Positions 1 through 9,026 of a stretch of 64,000 nucleotides of DNA are shown here, in pieces; position 1 is the first letter of the stretch, and each line of letters opens with the position of its first letter. Both the position numbers and the translations under genes were made by a program. The stretch is from JANNOG01 sp031398915 (GTDB taxonomy: Bacteria > Actinomycetota > Actinomycetes > Actinomycetales > JBBAYJ01). The stretch lies in assembly GCA_031398915.1 (NCBI GenBank), contig JANNOG010000111.1:4264-68263 (forward strand), written 5' to 3'. The notes below the pieces were generated by a model. That model saw only the letters and a list, made by a program, of their open reading frames with translations, made no database searches and had not been told where the DNA came from.

Positions 1-2418
1 CGTCGCCTGCTGACGAGCCCATAATTGCGCGTAGTCGGACACCGTCACGACACGATGCGTGTCCGTGTACTCCATTGTCGTGCGCTGACTGGCATTCCGG
101 TACTGAGTCTCCGTCGATCTGGACGTCAGCACCGGAGGTGGTGGAGGCTTCGGCGTCTTCGACGCAGCAACCTCGGATTCATTCGGTTGCCTGGATCCCG
201 GGTTAGTGGTCACCGGGTTAGTATTCACAGGGTTATTGCCTAGGCCTCTTATCCAATTAAATGCCTGCCAGGCTGTGTAACCCCAGCCGATCCATCCGAT
301 AACAGGAACCAACTTTAGCAACCAAGGAGCAGCCACGCGGAGGGCGGGGCCTAGTATCCGGCCCACAGGACTGTTAGCAACTTTCCCAACAGCGTTTGAC
401 ACCGCAGCAAATTTTGGACGAGCATCGTTGTAATGACGCACCACGTCATCGAACGCATCATCGTAGTAGCGTTGAGCAATCTCTTCGAACTTCGCGACAT
501 CGGGTAACGTCAAGGAACTGAAACGCCCTGTGGGGTCGGTGTAGGCGAGGGGGTTGCCGGCGGCGTAGGAGTAGCGGTTGGGTCCGTCGGCGCCGAAGGC
601 GGGCAGTGTGGTCGAGTCTCGGCTGACGAAGGATCCGAGCGACGGGTCGTACCAGCGGGCGTCCATGGCGACGAGGCCCGTTCCGAAGTCTGTCCAGTCT
701 CCTTGGTACCCGAATCGGCTCTCGGTGAATCCGACACCTGTGCCCGAGTGGCCCCGGGGGCGGCCGAACGGCTCGAAGGCTATACCGCCGCGGATCCCGG
801 TGTTCACGGGTTGGGTGGCGGGGTCACTGACGACCCAGTCCTGTGTGTCACCCCGGAGGTCAAACAGCGGGGACAGCCATGTCCCGTCGGCACCTTCGAG
901 TCCGGACGTCGCGACCCCGAGCAGTTCTCCGGACGGGCCGCGGGCTGCCCGAATGGACCGCTGCTCATCGCCCGGGTTTGGGCCGTTCTCGTCGGCTGGG
1001 GCAAGGATGGGATCGCGCTCCACGCCAGCGTAGGCGAAGACTTGTTCAGGGGCCCGCACACTGCCCCCGCTGGTCAGTGCCGACCTGGTGTCGAGGCGGC
1101 CCAGCGCGTCGTACGTATACACGGCACCGCGGGGGGGAAGGATGCTGTCGAGGGATCGACTGCCAGTTGCCGTGTCCTTCGTCAATTGGCCCGCAGCATC
1201 GAAGGTCAAGGTTCGTTGACCTGCGGGTGTCGAGATGCCCGTGACTTCCCCGACGGGTGAGACCTCGATGGACTGCGTCGTCCACGGACCCGTCGCCGAC
1301 TCGCGATACCGATGCGTGAGGAGACGGTTGCGACTGTCTCGGGCCCACTCTTCGGTCCCATACGTGGACCGGCCGCTGGCTGTCCCACCGTTGGCGCACC
1401 AGTCCGTCGCTGTCGTAGGTGTACTCCGCGTTCAGCGACCGGGTGCCCGATTCGGCCACGTCGTAGGAGGTGTCCAGTTGACCGCGCTGTGTCCACGACA
1501 GCTCCACCGTTGACGACGTTGTGAAGGTGGAGGCGTTAGCACGCGACACATTGCCTGCGATGTCGTATTCGAAGAGACGGTAAATACTGGTTCGTCCTGC
1601 ACCGTAAAGCACCTCAGTCTGTACCGACCCGTCAGGGAAGTATTCGTATTCTCCACGGAGACCGCCAGGCCGAGCGAGAGTTCGCATCCGTCCCTGGTCG
1701 TCGTATTCGAACTGCCACCGTCGATCCGTTAGGTTGGGGTGACGAGGTGTCGACGGCTCCACCAATCGCACCGGTAATCCGTTGGCGTTGTAGTCCGTCC
1801 AGGTCACCCGACCCAACTCATCGGTCACCCGTACCTGCTGCCCCACGACGTCGTAGCCCACGGATGTGGTTGCCGCGGCAGGCGAGCCGAAACCCTCGAT
1901 GACCGAGGTGGGCCTCGACAACGCGTCGTAGCTGATCCGGTCGACATTCCCCGTGGGCGCGGTTCTAGCGGTCACATTCCCGGCGGCGTCCAGCACATGA
2001 ACGGTGGTCCGGCGAGCACCTGAGGACCCGACCGCCGCCTCAGAGGTCACCCGTCCGGCGAGGTCGTACACGGATTCAACCGCCTCACCCCCAGGGCTCT
2101 GCACCCGAGTCACGCGACCCATACCGTCAAAGGAGAACACCGTGGGATTCGATACTCCCGGATCGTATCGACGAACGACTTCACCAGCAAGGTTGTACTC
2201 GTAGCGGGTTATGCGTCGTCCACGGGCTCGTACACGCCATCAGGGATCTCGGTGGTGCCAGGAAGCACTACCCGTTCACCGCGAGAGTCAGCGATCACCT
2301 GCGTCGGCTCGCTGGCAGCAGCGGACAGCAACGTCACAGCCATCACCGTGGCCGCGATAACGCCCACCAGACGACGCTGACGAGTAGCAACAGACCTGGG
2401 CATCCCGACAACCCCCAT
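1..2418 (-). pseudogene. Secreted RHS/YD-repeat protein gene, two compensating frame changes, runs off left edge
   Basis: RHS proteins are large shell-forming proteins that often carry a C-terminal toxin. The ATG at 2418 opens a signal peptide (MPRSVATRQRRLVG then a hydrophobic stretch ending LLSAAAS) and stops at 2209. YD repeats continue in a second frame from about 2238 to about 1390 (YEYNLAGEVVRRYDPG, EYTYDSDGLVRQR). From about 1390 to base 1 a third segment reads YGTEEWARDSRNRLL, VYTYDALGRLDT and the RHS core GLVAMDARWYDPSLGSF and RYSYAAGNPLAYTDPTGRF. The first and third segments share a frame, so a one-base loss near 2211 and a one-base gain near 1390 cancel out. After the core (below about 510) a tip follows with a hydrophobic segment (about 250-340) and a proline-rich linker (KPPPPPVL). 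No stop occurs before the window edge. It is either a decaying gene or two consensus errors. It lies 27 bases downstream of the F420-related operon. Confidence 0.8.
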
Positions 2419-2445
2419 ACGGCCGGACTGTGCATCTCGCCGCCA

Positions 2446-3387
2446 TCAGCGCGGCACAACGGCGGCCACCAGAGCCGCGGCGTCGTCCCCGCAGTGCAGC
2501 AGGGTCCCCACGGTGGTCACGGCCGGGCCGTGCGCGGCAACAGCCTCAGACTCGACGACATCGGCAACATCCAGAACGAAGCGGTGGACCAAGCCGCCGT
2601 AGTACCCCGCGACACCGGTCGCCGTCGCAACCACCCCCACCGCACCCAGCAACCGTGCCCGACTGTCTGCCCGTCGCTGCTCACCAGGACCCACCGGCAC
2701 CCGCGTCACGATCGGCGCCACCGCCACCACGTCAGGCGCCGCCGCTACGGCCTCACGGATACCCGGCACCGACAGGATCGGCGCGACGCTGGCCACCGGG
2801 TTGCTGGGAGCGATGACCACCACGTCCGCCGCCGCGACCGCATCGAGAACACCCGGCGCAGGCGTCGCCTGGGCCGCGCCCTCGTGGCGCACCGCGACAA
2901 CGTCCACGGCGGCGCCCATCTGGATCAAGAACTCCTCGTAGTGGACGACCCGACCATCCGCCACCTCGACGGTCGTGGCGACCTCGTCCTCGGTCATCGG
3001 CAGGACTCGCACACCGACGCCCATCGCGGCCGTCAGCGTCTCGGTGACCTCGGCCAGACCTCGCCCGTCGCGCAACATCCCGGTCCGCACCAGGTGGGTG
3101 GCCAGGTCCCGGTCACCCAGGTTGAACCACACGTCCTGGCCCAGCTCGCGCATCGCATCCATCGCCTGCCAGGTCTCGCCCCGCACCCCCCACCCCCGCT
3201 CCCGATCCTGGCGGCCGGACAGTGCGTAGAGGGTGGTGTCGAGGTCGGGACAGATGCGCAGGCCGTGGTGCCACAGGTCGTCGGCCGTGTTGACGACCAC
3301 GGTGAGGTCTGTCGCAGGAACAGCCGCCGCAAGCGCCACCCACAGACGTGACGCGCCGATCCCACCGCCCAAACCGACTATCCGCAT
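2446..3387 (-). CDS. fbiA: 2-phospho-L-lactate transferase family protein (FbiA/CofD-like)
   Basis: CofD/FbiA joins a phosphoenolpyruvate- or lactate-derived phosphodiester to FO in F420 synthesis, in the cytoplasm. The protein opens MRIVGLGGGIGASRL, the glycine-rich nucleotide loop of the family, followed by NTADDLWHHGLRICPDLDT and WFNLGDRDLATHLVRTGML, both typical of CofD. It has about 313 residues from ATG 3387, close to the usual length; a longer reading to 3489 adds 34 low-complexity residues and is unlikely. It is the last gene of the run, four bases after a small unknown gene and downstream of fbiC. In mycobacteria fbiA normally sits next to fbiB and apart from fbiC, so this arrangement differs. 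No fbiB/cofE or cofC/fbiD lies in the window. Confidence 0.88.
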   Translation of the reverse strand: MRIVGLGGGIGASRLWVALAAAVPATDLTVVVNTADDLWHHGLRICPDLDTTLYALSGRQDRERGWGVRGETWQAMDAMRELGQDVWFNLGDRDLATHLVRTGMLRDGRGLAEVTETLTAAMGVGVRVLPMTEDEVATTVEVADGRVVHYEEFLIQMGAAVDVVAVRHEGAAQATPAPGVLDAVAAADVVVIAPSNPVASVAPILSVPGIREAVAAAPDVVAVAPIVTRVPVGPGEQRRADSRARLLGAVGVVATATGVAGYYGGLVHRFVLDVADVVESEAVAAHGPAVTTVGTLLHCGDDAAALVAAVVPR

Positions 3388-3391
3388 CCGG

Positions 3392-3727
3392 TCAACCGGC
3401 CCGCGACTGACCGTGCGGGACGAATCGCTCACCCTGGTCGGCGAGGTCGGCGGCGGTGCGCGGAACGCACACGATGTCACCGAAGACATTGACGCCGGAG
3501 TGGACCAGAAAGCTCTCGACGGCGAGGTCGGGGGCGTCGACGGCGTCGGGTCGACGGCGGATCGTCAGCTGGGGGTAGTCGCGCCAGTGGGCGACCAGCG
3601 AGTCGGGGTCGATGGCGTGACGTGCGCAGAAGGCTTCCAGCCCGGCGAGCAGGTGATCACGCTCGGCAGCGGTCATGCCGACCCGGGTGTCCAACCGCGC
3701 CAGCCACGCCTCGACCCGGCCCGTCAT
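3392..3727 (-). CDS. Small conserved-looking protein between fbiC and fbiA, function unknown
   Basis: A protein of 111 residues starting MTGRVEAWLARLDTRVGM. I do not recognise a family. The middle contains ARHAIDPDSLVAHWRDYP and the C-terminal half VESFLVHSGVNVFGDIVCV. There is no signal peptide or membrane segment, and no cysteine cluster. Its ATG (3725-3727) overlaps the fbiC stop as ATGA, so translation is probably coupled, and it ends four bases before the fbiA-like start. The context suggests a role with the FO or F420 enzymes, for example as an accessory or binding protein, but that is inference from position alone. A longer open reading to 3961 lies inside fbiC and is a frame shadow. 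Confidence 0.7.
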   Translation of the reverse strand: MTGRVEAWLARLDTRVGMTAAERDHLLAGLEAFCARHAIDPDSLVAHWRDYPQLTIRRRPDAVDAPDLAVESFLVHSGVNVFGDIVCVPRTAADLADQGERFVPHGQSRAG

Positions 3728-6111
3728 GCCACCGCCGCAGCCAGCTGGCGATCTGCCGGGGGTCGCCCGTACAACGTGGTCCGTTGGACCAGGGGACGAC
3801 CGACCGATGCCGCCACCCGCCGGAACCCTGCCTCGTCCATCCCCTGGCCGTGGGTGGCCCCGGCGGCGCGGCTGATGTTCTCGTCCATCAGGGTGCCGCC
3901 CAAGTCGTTGACGCCGGCCCGGAGCAGCTGCCCCGCGCCCGCGGTACCGAGCTTGACCCATGACGCCTGGATGTTGTCGATCTCACCGTCGTACACGATC
4001 CGCGCGACGGCGTGCATCAGCAGTACCTCCCGCCAGGTCGGCCCGCGCCGCGCGCCGCGCTTGAGGTAGATCGGCGCGGCCATGTGGACGAACGGCAGGC
4101 CCACGAACTCGGTGAAGCCGCGGGTGCGACGTTGCAGTTCGCGGGTGCGCAGCAGGTGGCGGGCCCAGTGCACGGGCTGCTCGACCGCACCGAACATGAT
4201 CGTGATGTTGGAACGCAGACCCACCGAGTGCGCGGTGGCGTGGGCATCCAGCCATTCTTGCGTGTCGATCTTGTCCGGGCAGAGGATGTCTCGGATGTCG
4301 TCGTCGAGGATCTCGGCGGCGGTCCCCGGCAGTGAGCGCAACCCTGCCTCGCGCAGTCGGATGAGGTAGGAGGCCAGCGGCTCGTCCAGCCGGCGGGCTC
4401 CCTCGGTGACCTCCAGTGCCGTGAAGCCGTGGATGTGCAGGCCGGGTGCCGCCTGCGCCACCGCGCGGGTGACGTCGATGTAGAAGTCGCCGTCGAAGCT
4501 GGGGTGGATGCCGCCCTGCAGGCATACCTCGGTGGCGCCGAGCTGTTGGGCTTCGACTGCGCGCGCGGCGACGTCGTCCAGGGACAGCAGGTAGGGCTTG
4601 CCGCGCAGGTTCAACGACAGCGGGCCCTTGGAGAAGCCGCAGAATCGGCACTTGTAGGTACAGACGTTGGTGTAGTTGATGTTCCGATTGACCACATAGG
4701 TGACGGCCGGGCCGACCGCCTCGGCGCGTAGCGCGTCCGCGGCGGTGGCGACGGCTCCGACCTCCGGCCCGCGGGCGGCGAACAGCGCGACGATCTCGGC
4801 CTCGCCCAGCTCCTGGCCCGCCGCGACACCGGCCAGAACCTCCGCCACTGCCCCGCGCACCTGCTCGGCGCCCCTACCGGGCAGCAGCAGCGGAGCGGCC
4901 ACGTCGCCACCGGACGCCCACATCGTGGACCGCCGACCGACCTGGACCACCTCGGCACCCGTGCCCACGTTCGCGGCCGCCTGGTACCGCTCCGGCCACA
5001 CCGCACCGGGATCGTCGCGGGCCAGGCCCTCGGCATCCGAGCGATCCATGACCGGAAAGTGCAACCCCTCCGCCAGCCAGGTCGTCGGGTCGAGGACGTA
5101 CTGCGGGTGCATCGTCAACCGAGGCGCCAGAGTGTGCCCGCGGGCTTCGGTCGCCGCCCGGAGGACCTCGATCGCGGGCCATGGCCGCTCGGGGTTGACG
5201 TGGTCGGCGGTGACGGGCGAGACCCCGCCCCAATCACTCACCCCGGCATCCAGCAGGTCGCCGAGGCGAGCGGGCTCACTGAGGTTGGGCGGTGCCTGGA
5301 CGTGGACCTCGGTCGGCAGAACCAGGCGGGCGAGGGCGATCGCCTGGAGGTGGTCCTCGGTCGGGCACGGCGCCTCGGCCCTCATTCCCGTCCCCGGCTT
5401 GGGCAGGAAGTTCTGGACGATCACCTCCTGCACGTGACCGTGGCGCCGGTGGCTGTCCGCGATCGCCAACAGCGCGTCGAGGCGGTCCATGGGCGTCTCG
5501 CCGATGCCGACGAGGATGCCGGTGGTGAACGGGATCCGCAGTCGGCCCGCCGTTTCGAGGGTGGCCAGGCGCCGCTCGGGGGTCTTGTCCGGAGCGCCGC
5601 GGTGGGCCGCGAGATCGGACCGCAACGACTCGATCATCATCCCCTGAGACGGGCTGACCTCGCGCAGCCGCGTCAGATCGGCCTCGCTGACCGCGCCCGC
5701 GTTGGCATGCGGCAGCAGCCCCGTCTCGTCGAGCACCAGCCGGCACATGGCGACGAGGTAGTCGACGGTCGTGCCGTAGCCGTGGGAGTCCAGCCAGTCG
5801 CGCGCGGTCGGGTATCGATCCTCCGGCTGCTCACCCAACGTGAACAGCGCCTCGTGGCAGCCGGCAGCAGAACCCGCGCGAGCGACTGCCAACACCTCCT
5901 CCGGCGTGAGGTAGGGCGCGGGCAGATGCGCCGGAGCGGTGGCGAACGTGCAGTATCCACAGCGGTCGCGGCACAACCGGGTCAGCGGGACGAAGACCTT
6001 GGGCGAGTAGGTCACCCGGGTGCCGTGCGCCCGGTCGCGGACTGCGGCGGCCTCGGCCATGAGGACCGGTAGCGGCAGGTCCAGCAGGGACGGGCTCGAC
6101 GAGGAACTCAT
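3724..6111 (-). CDS. fbiC: FO synthase, bifunctional radical SAM enzyme (CofG-CofH fusion)
   Basis: FO synthase condenses 5-amino-6-ribitylamino-uracil with tyrosine to make FO, the deazaflavin of coenzyme F420. The 795-residue protein has two radical SAM modules. The CofG half has its iron-sulfur motif CRDRCGYC near residues 47-54. The CofH half has CTYKCRFCGFSKG near residues 485-497. Both match CX3CX2C. Length agrees with fused actinobacterial FbiC (about 850). The start overlaps the stop of the preceding 112-residue gene as ATGA (6108-6111), and its own stop overlaps the next start the same way. All key cysteines are present, so it should be active. Annotation as fbiC is firm. Confidence 0.95.
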   Translation of the reverse strand: MSSSSSPSLLDLPLPVLMAEAAAVRDRAHGTRVTYSPKVFVPLTRLCRDRCGYCTFATAPAHLPAPYLTPEEVLAVARAGSAAGCHEALFTLGEQPEDRYPTARDWLDSHGYGTTVDYLVAMCRLVLDETGLLPHANAGAVSEADLTRLREVSPSQGMMIESLRSDLAAHRGAPDKTPERRLATLETAGRLRIPFTTGILVGIGETPMDRLDALLAIADSHRRHGHVQEVIVQNFLPKPGTGMRAEAPCPTEDHLQAIALARLVLPTEVHVQAPPNLSEPARLGDLLDAGVSDWGGVSPVTADHVNPERPWPAIEVLRAATEARGHTLAPRLTMHPQYVLDPTTWLAEGLHFPVMDRSDAEGLARDDPGAVWPERYQAAANVGTGAEVVQVGRRSTMWASGGDVAAPLLLPGRGAEQVRGAVAEVLAGVAAGQELGEAEIVALFAARGPEVGAVATAADALRAEAVGPAVTYVVNRNINYTNVCTYKCRFCGFSKGPLSLNLRGKPYLLSLDDVAARAVEAQQLGATEVCLQGGIHPSFDGDFYIDVTRAVAQAAPGLHIHGFTALEVTEGARRLDEPLASYLIRLREAGLRSLPGTAAEILDDDIRDILCPDKIDTQEWLDAHATAHSVGLRSNITIMFGAVEQPVHWARHLLRTRELQRRTRGFTEFVGLPFVHMAAPIYLKRGARRGPTWREVLLMHAVARIVYDGEIDNIQASWVKLGTAGAGQLLRAGVNDLGGTLMDENISRAAGATHGQGMDEAGFRRVAASVGRPLVQRTTLYGRPPADRQLAAAVA

Positions 6112-6446
6112 GACTGCATCCAGTCCGGCTGCTCGGGGAGCAGTCGGCGGCCGTTGGCGATGAAGAAGGCCCGGACGATGTTGCTGCGCTGGAGTTGGGC
6201 ATTGCGCGGCTCGTCGTAGGTGGCCGCGAACTCCTTCGCCTTGTCGGTGTAGAAACCGCGACGCTTGTACTTGCGGGTCTCCTCGTCGAAGACCTCCTCG
6301 ATCATGACGTCGGGGTCGACGTCGACGAAGCGGGCGAACCCGGCGAGGGTGTCGAGCCGCTTGTCCCGGTCTGCCGGTGGTAGGTCGTCCAGCGACTTCG
6401 CATATCGCTCGACGGTCAGCTTGGCGAGGAAGTCGCTGTCTGGCAC
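6108..6446 (-). CDS. Small protein upstream of fbiC, function unknown
   Basis: A 112-residue, charged, probably soluble protein beginning MPDSDFLAKLTVERYAKSLD and ending RLLPEQPDWMQS. It is rich in Asp, Glu, Lys and Arg, with a central stretch VDPDVMIEEVFDEE. The N-terminal 70 residues vaguely resemble the helical core-binding domain of tyrosine recombinases, but there is no catalytic domain, so I do not press that likeness. Its stop overlaps the fbiC start (ATGA), indicating translational coupling. The gene starts 129 bases after the nitroreductase stop, across a strong hairpin (6523-6557). Function unknown; a link to FO synthesis is inferred from coupling only. Confidence 0.72.
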   Translation of the reverse strand: MPDSDFLAKLTVERYAKSLDDLPPADRDKRLDTLAGFARFVDVDPDVMIEEVFDEETRKYKRRGFYTDKAKEFAATYDEPRNAQLQRSNIVRAFFIANGRRLLPEQPDWMQS

Positions 6447-6522
6447 AGGCTGCTCTCTCTCGGGTCAGGGGGGTTGCGGGAGCGGTGCAGTGGCGGCGCG
6501 GGCAGACGCCGCGAGAGGTCGG

Positions 6523-6557
6523 GACACGGCGCCCGGCGGCGTCCCGGGCGCCGTGTC
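6523..6557 (-). terminator. Strong GC hairpin between nitroreductase and the fbiC group
   Basis: A perfect 14-bp inverted repeat, left arm 6523-6536 (GACACGGCGCCCGG) and right arm 6544-6557, with a 7-base loop. It lies about 20 bases after the nitroreductase stop, reading leftward. There is no T-rich tail, which is common for actinobacterial terminators. It could terminate, attenuate or protect the upstream message, so the ligase-nitroreductase pair and the fbiC group may be expressed at different levels. Confidence 0.55.
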
Positions 6558-6575
6558 GCGAACCCGATCAGGGCT

Positions 6576-7421
6576 CTACTCGGGCAGGCCGAACATGGCT
6601 GCCATCGCCCGGATCTCCTGGCGGCGGTGGGCAAGCGGGGCGGCAGCCTGCAGCATCCCGGCCTCGACCAGCTCGGACACGACAGCTGGGTCACGGTGGA
6701 CGGGGTTGCCCCAGCGGCCCTCGAAGTACAGCTCCTCGAACGGCGCCCGTGGCCGCTGCCCGCCGGCTTCGGCACCCTCGGCCGGGTAGCCGAGCAGCTG
6801 GATCTGGGTGACGGTGGTGCCCTCGGGCATCCCCAGCAGCTCACCGATCTTGGCCCGCTGACCGGTCAGCAGCGCGGTACCCAGGCCCTCGTCGACGGCG
6901 GCGAGCAGAGCGGTGCCCATCGCCAGCCCGGTCTCGATCGCCGACAGCCACTCGGCGAACGTGCGGTCCCCGGCCATGACGTTGAAGTCGGGGGTCTTGA
7001 GGACGATGTCCTCGATGAACTGCTCGCTCCAGCCGTAGCTGGACGTCAGGGCGCCGACGTCGATCAGCTGCATGAGGTTGTCCTTGAGCACGTCCCACCC
7101 GGACATGTCGATGGTCCAGTAGATGTGGACGGGTGCCTGCGCGCCTGCGGGCTGGTTGTACATCGCCGCCACCAGGCCGTCGAACAGTTCGCGCTCGACC
7201 TCGTCGCGGTAGACGACGACGGCCTTGCGGATCAGGCCGGCGTTGCCGTGCTGGCACTGCAGGCGCGCGGCCTCGAGAACCTTCTGGACCTTGGCCTTCT
7301 CGACCGGCTGCCAAGGCTTGAAGAACCGGATCGAGCGGCGGTTGCCGACGGCCTGCTTGAACGTGAGGCCGGTGGGCGCCGCGTGGGTGATGGCTGCGGG
7401 GCCGGTTTCGGTGACGGTCAT
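6576..7421 (-). CDS. Nitroreductase-family FMN oxidoreductase
   Basis: Predicted FMN-dependent, NAD(P)H- or F420H2-using reductase of the nitroreductase fold, 281 residues, cytoplasmic. The N-terminal segment FKQAVGNRRSIRFFKPW is the classic phosphate-binding RRSIR motif for FMN. Later parts include LSAIETGLAMGTALLAA and LLGMPEGTTVTQIQLLGYP, matching the family order. The C-terminal FGLPE tail follows a helical extension. The ATG overlaps the stop of the acyl ligase (ATGA at 7418-7421), so the two form a coupled pair. FbiB carries a nitroreductase-fold domain that reduces dehydro-F420, so one possibility is a related role here. Reduction of a substrate activated by the ligase is the other obvious option. 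The substrate is unknown. Confidence 0.85.
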   Translation of the reverse strand: MTVTETGPAAITHAAPTGLTFKQAVGNRRSIRFFKPWQPVEKAKVQKVLEAARLQCQHGNAGLIRKAVVVYRDEVERELFDGLVAAMYNQPAGAQAPVHIYWTIDMSGWDVLKDNLMQLIDVGALTSSYGWSEQFIEDIVLKTPDFNVMAGDRTFAEWLSAIETGLAMGTALLAAVDEGLGTALLTGQRAKIGELLGMPEGTTVTQIQLLGYPAEGAEAGGQRPRAPFEELYFEGRWGNPVHRDPAVVSELVEAGMLQAAAPLAHRRQEIRAMAAMFGLPE

Positions 7422-9010
7422 TCCGGGATTCCTCTCAGTAGGTGTTTCTGGACCTTGCCGACGGAGGTCCGTGGCAACTCCGCCACGAACCGGATCGCTT
7501 GGGGCACCTTGAACGGGGCCAGCCGGACGCGACAGTGCGCCAGCAGTTCGGCCTCGCTCGCCCGCGCCCCGGCGTGCAGGACGACGAACGCGTGTATCGC
7601 CTCGTCACGCATGTCGTCGGGGACGCCCACGACGGCGGTGTCGAAGACGGCGGGATGCTGGGCGACGACGGCCTCGACCTCGGCGCTGGCGACGTTCTCG
7701 CCCGACCGTTTGATCATGTCCTTACGACGGTCGACGAAGTACAGGTAGCCGTCGGCGTCGGCGCTCACGGTGTCCCCGGTGTGCAGCCAGCCGTCGCGGA
7801 TCGCCAGCGACGTCGCCTGAGGATCGTCGAGGTAGCCCGACATCATGGTGCGACCCGGTTGCCCGTGGACCAGCAGTTCACCGGGTTCGCCGGGTGCGGC
7901 ATCGGTGCCTGCGGCGCTGAGGACGCGAACCCGGACCCCCGGCAGTGGTCGCCCGATGGACTGCCACGCCCGGCGTTCGTACAACGGGTTGATCGTCGTG
8001 GGGACGACCGTCTCGGTCATTCCGTAAAGCTGCACGAGGGGGACGGCGAAGCGGCGCTCGAATTCGGCGGCCTGGGCCTCGGTGACGTTCTGGGCGAACA
8101 TCGCCACCCGCAGCCGGTGCGCCGTGTCGTGATCACTGGGAGGCGCGGCGAGGATCATCCGGATGGGGGCGGCGAACACGCTCGCGACGGTGGCGCCCAG
8201 GACGTGCGCCTGCTCGGACCAGCGGCTGGCGCTGAACCGGGGCGTCAGCGCGATCGACGCGCCGGTGACCAGCGCCGACATCGTCGAGTAGTACTGGGCG
8301 TTGCCGTGGAACAGGGGCAGGACGACCAGCTGGCGATCGTCGGGGCGCAGCCGCAGATGGCCCGCCACCGCGTCGCCGGCGTGCAGGTATGCGGCGTGGG
8401 ACACCAGAACCCCCTTGGGTCGACTGGTGGTGCCGGAGGTGTAGAGCACCGCCAGCGGGTCGCCGGCCGAGGCGGCACCGGTCACCGGTCCGGCATCGGA
8501 GACCGTCGACCCGGCCCACTCGTGGGTCAGGTCCAGCACCGTGACCGCGCTGCCGGCCGCCTCTTTCGCGCCTGGCATGAGGTCGGCCTCGGCGGCGACC
8601 ACCCGACACCCGGCGTGCGCCAGCACGAACTCCAACTCGGCGATCGTGGACGACGGATTCAACGGCACCGCGGTCGCGCCCAGGAGGGCAGCGGCGAACC
8701 ACGCGTCGTAGAACTCCGGCCGATTCGAGCCGAGGATCGCGAACCGATCGCCCGGACCGATCCCCTGGTTGGCGAGCACGGTCGCCGCGACCCGGACCCG
8801 CTCCACCATGGTCCGGTACGAGACCTCGACGACCTCCCTCGGCGCAGCCTCGAACAGCAGGAAGGGCGCGTCCGGCGAGCGCTCGGCGTGACCGCACAGC
8901 ACCGTCCACACCGTGTCCGTGCCACGCACCGGAGGCGGCCCGAGGTGGGCGTCGAACCTGGTGCCGTCCACATCGACCGTCACCGGTCCAGCGTGAGCCG
9001 GGAGGGTCAC
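7418..9010 (-). CDS. AMP-dependent acyl-CoA synthetase/ligase (CaiC-like)
   Basis: A 530-residue ANL-family enzyme that would activate a carboxylic acid with ATP, usually to an acyl-CoA. Motifs in order: P-loop LYTSGTTSRPKGV near residues 187-199, YGMTETVVPT, GWLHTGDTVSADADGYLYFVD with hinge DRRKDMIKRSGENV, and the C-terminal catalytic lysine in PRTSVGKVQK. Overall layout resembles crotonobetaine/carnitine-CoA ligases. It is the first gene of the leftward group and overlaps the nitroreductase by four bases. A pair of direct repeats (9027-9045) sits just upstream. The carboxylate substrate cannot be told from sequence. Confidence 0.88.
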   Translation of the reverse strand: MTLPAHAGPVTVDVDGTRFDAHLGPPPVRGTDTVWTVLCGHAERSPDAPFLLFEAAPREVVEVSYRTMVERVRVAATVLANQGIGPGDRFAILGSNRPEFYDAWFAAALLGATAVPLNPSSTIAELEFVLAHAGCRVVAAEADLMPGAKEAAGSAVTVLDLTHEWAGSTVSDAGPVTGAASAGDPLAVLYTSGTTSRPKGVLVSHAAYLHAGDAVAGHLRLRPDDRQLVVLPLFHGNAQYYSTMSALVTGASIALTPRFSASRWSEQAHVLGATVASVFAAPIRMILAAPPSDHDTAHRLRVAMFAQNVTEAQAAEFERRFAVPLVQLYGMTETVVPTTINPLYERRAWQSIGRPLPGVRVRVLSAAGTDAAPGEPGELLVHGQPGRTMMSGYLDDPQATSLAIRDGWLHTGDTVSADADGYLYFVDRRKDMIKRSGENVASAEVEAVVAQHPAVFDTAVVGVPDDMRDEAIHAFVVLHAGARASEAELLAHCRVRLAPFKVPQAIRFVAELPRTSVGKVQKHLLRGIPE

Positions 9011-9026
9011 GCGGCGACCAACGCAA

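Noticed and set aside
2209..2418. A separate 69-residue secreted protein.
   Set aside because: Its frame is the same as the downstream RHS core and its last residues flow into YD-repeat text if one base is restored.
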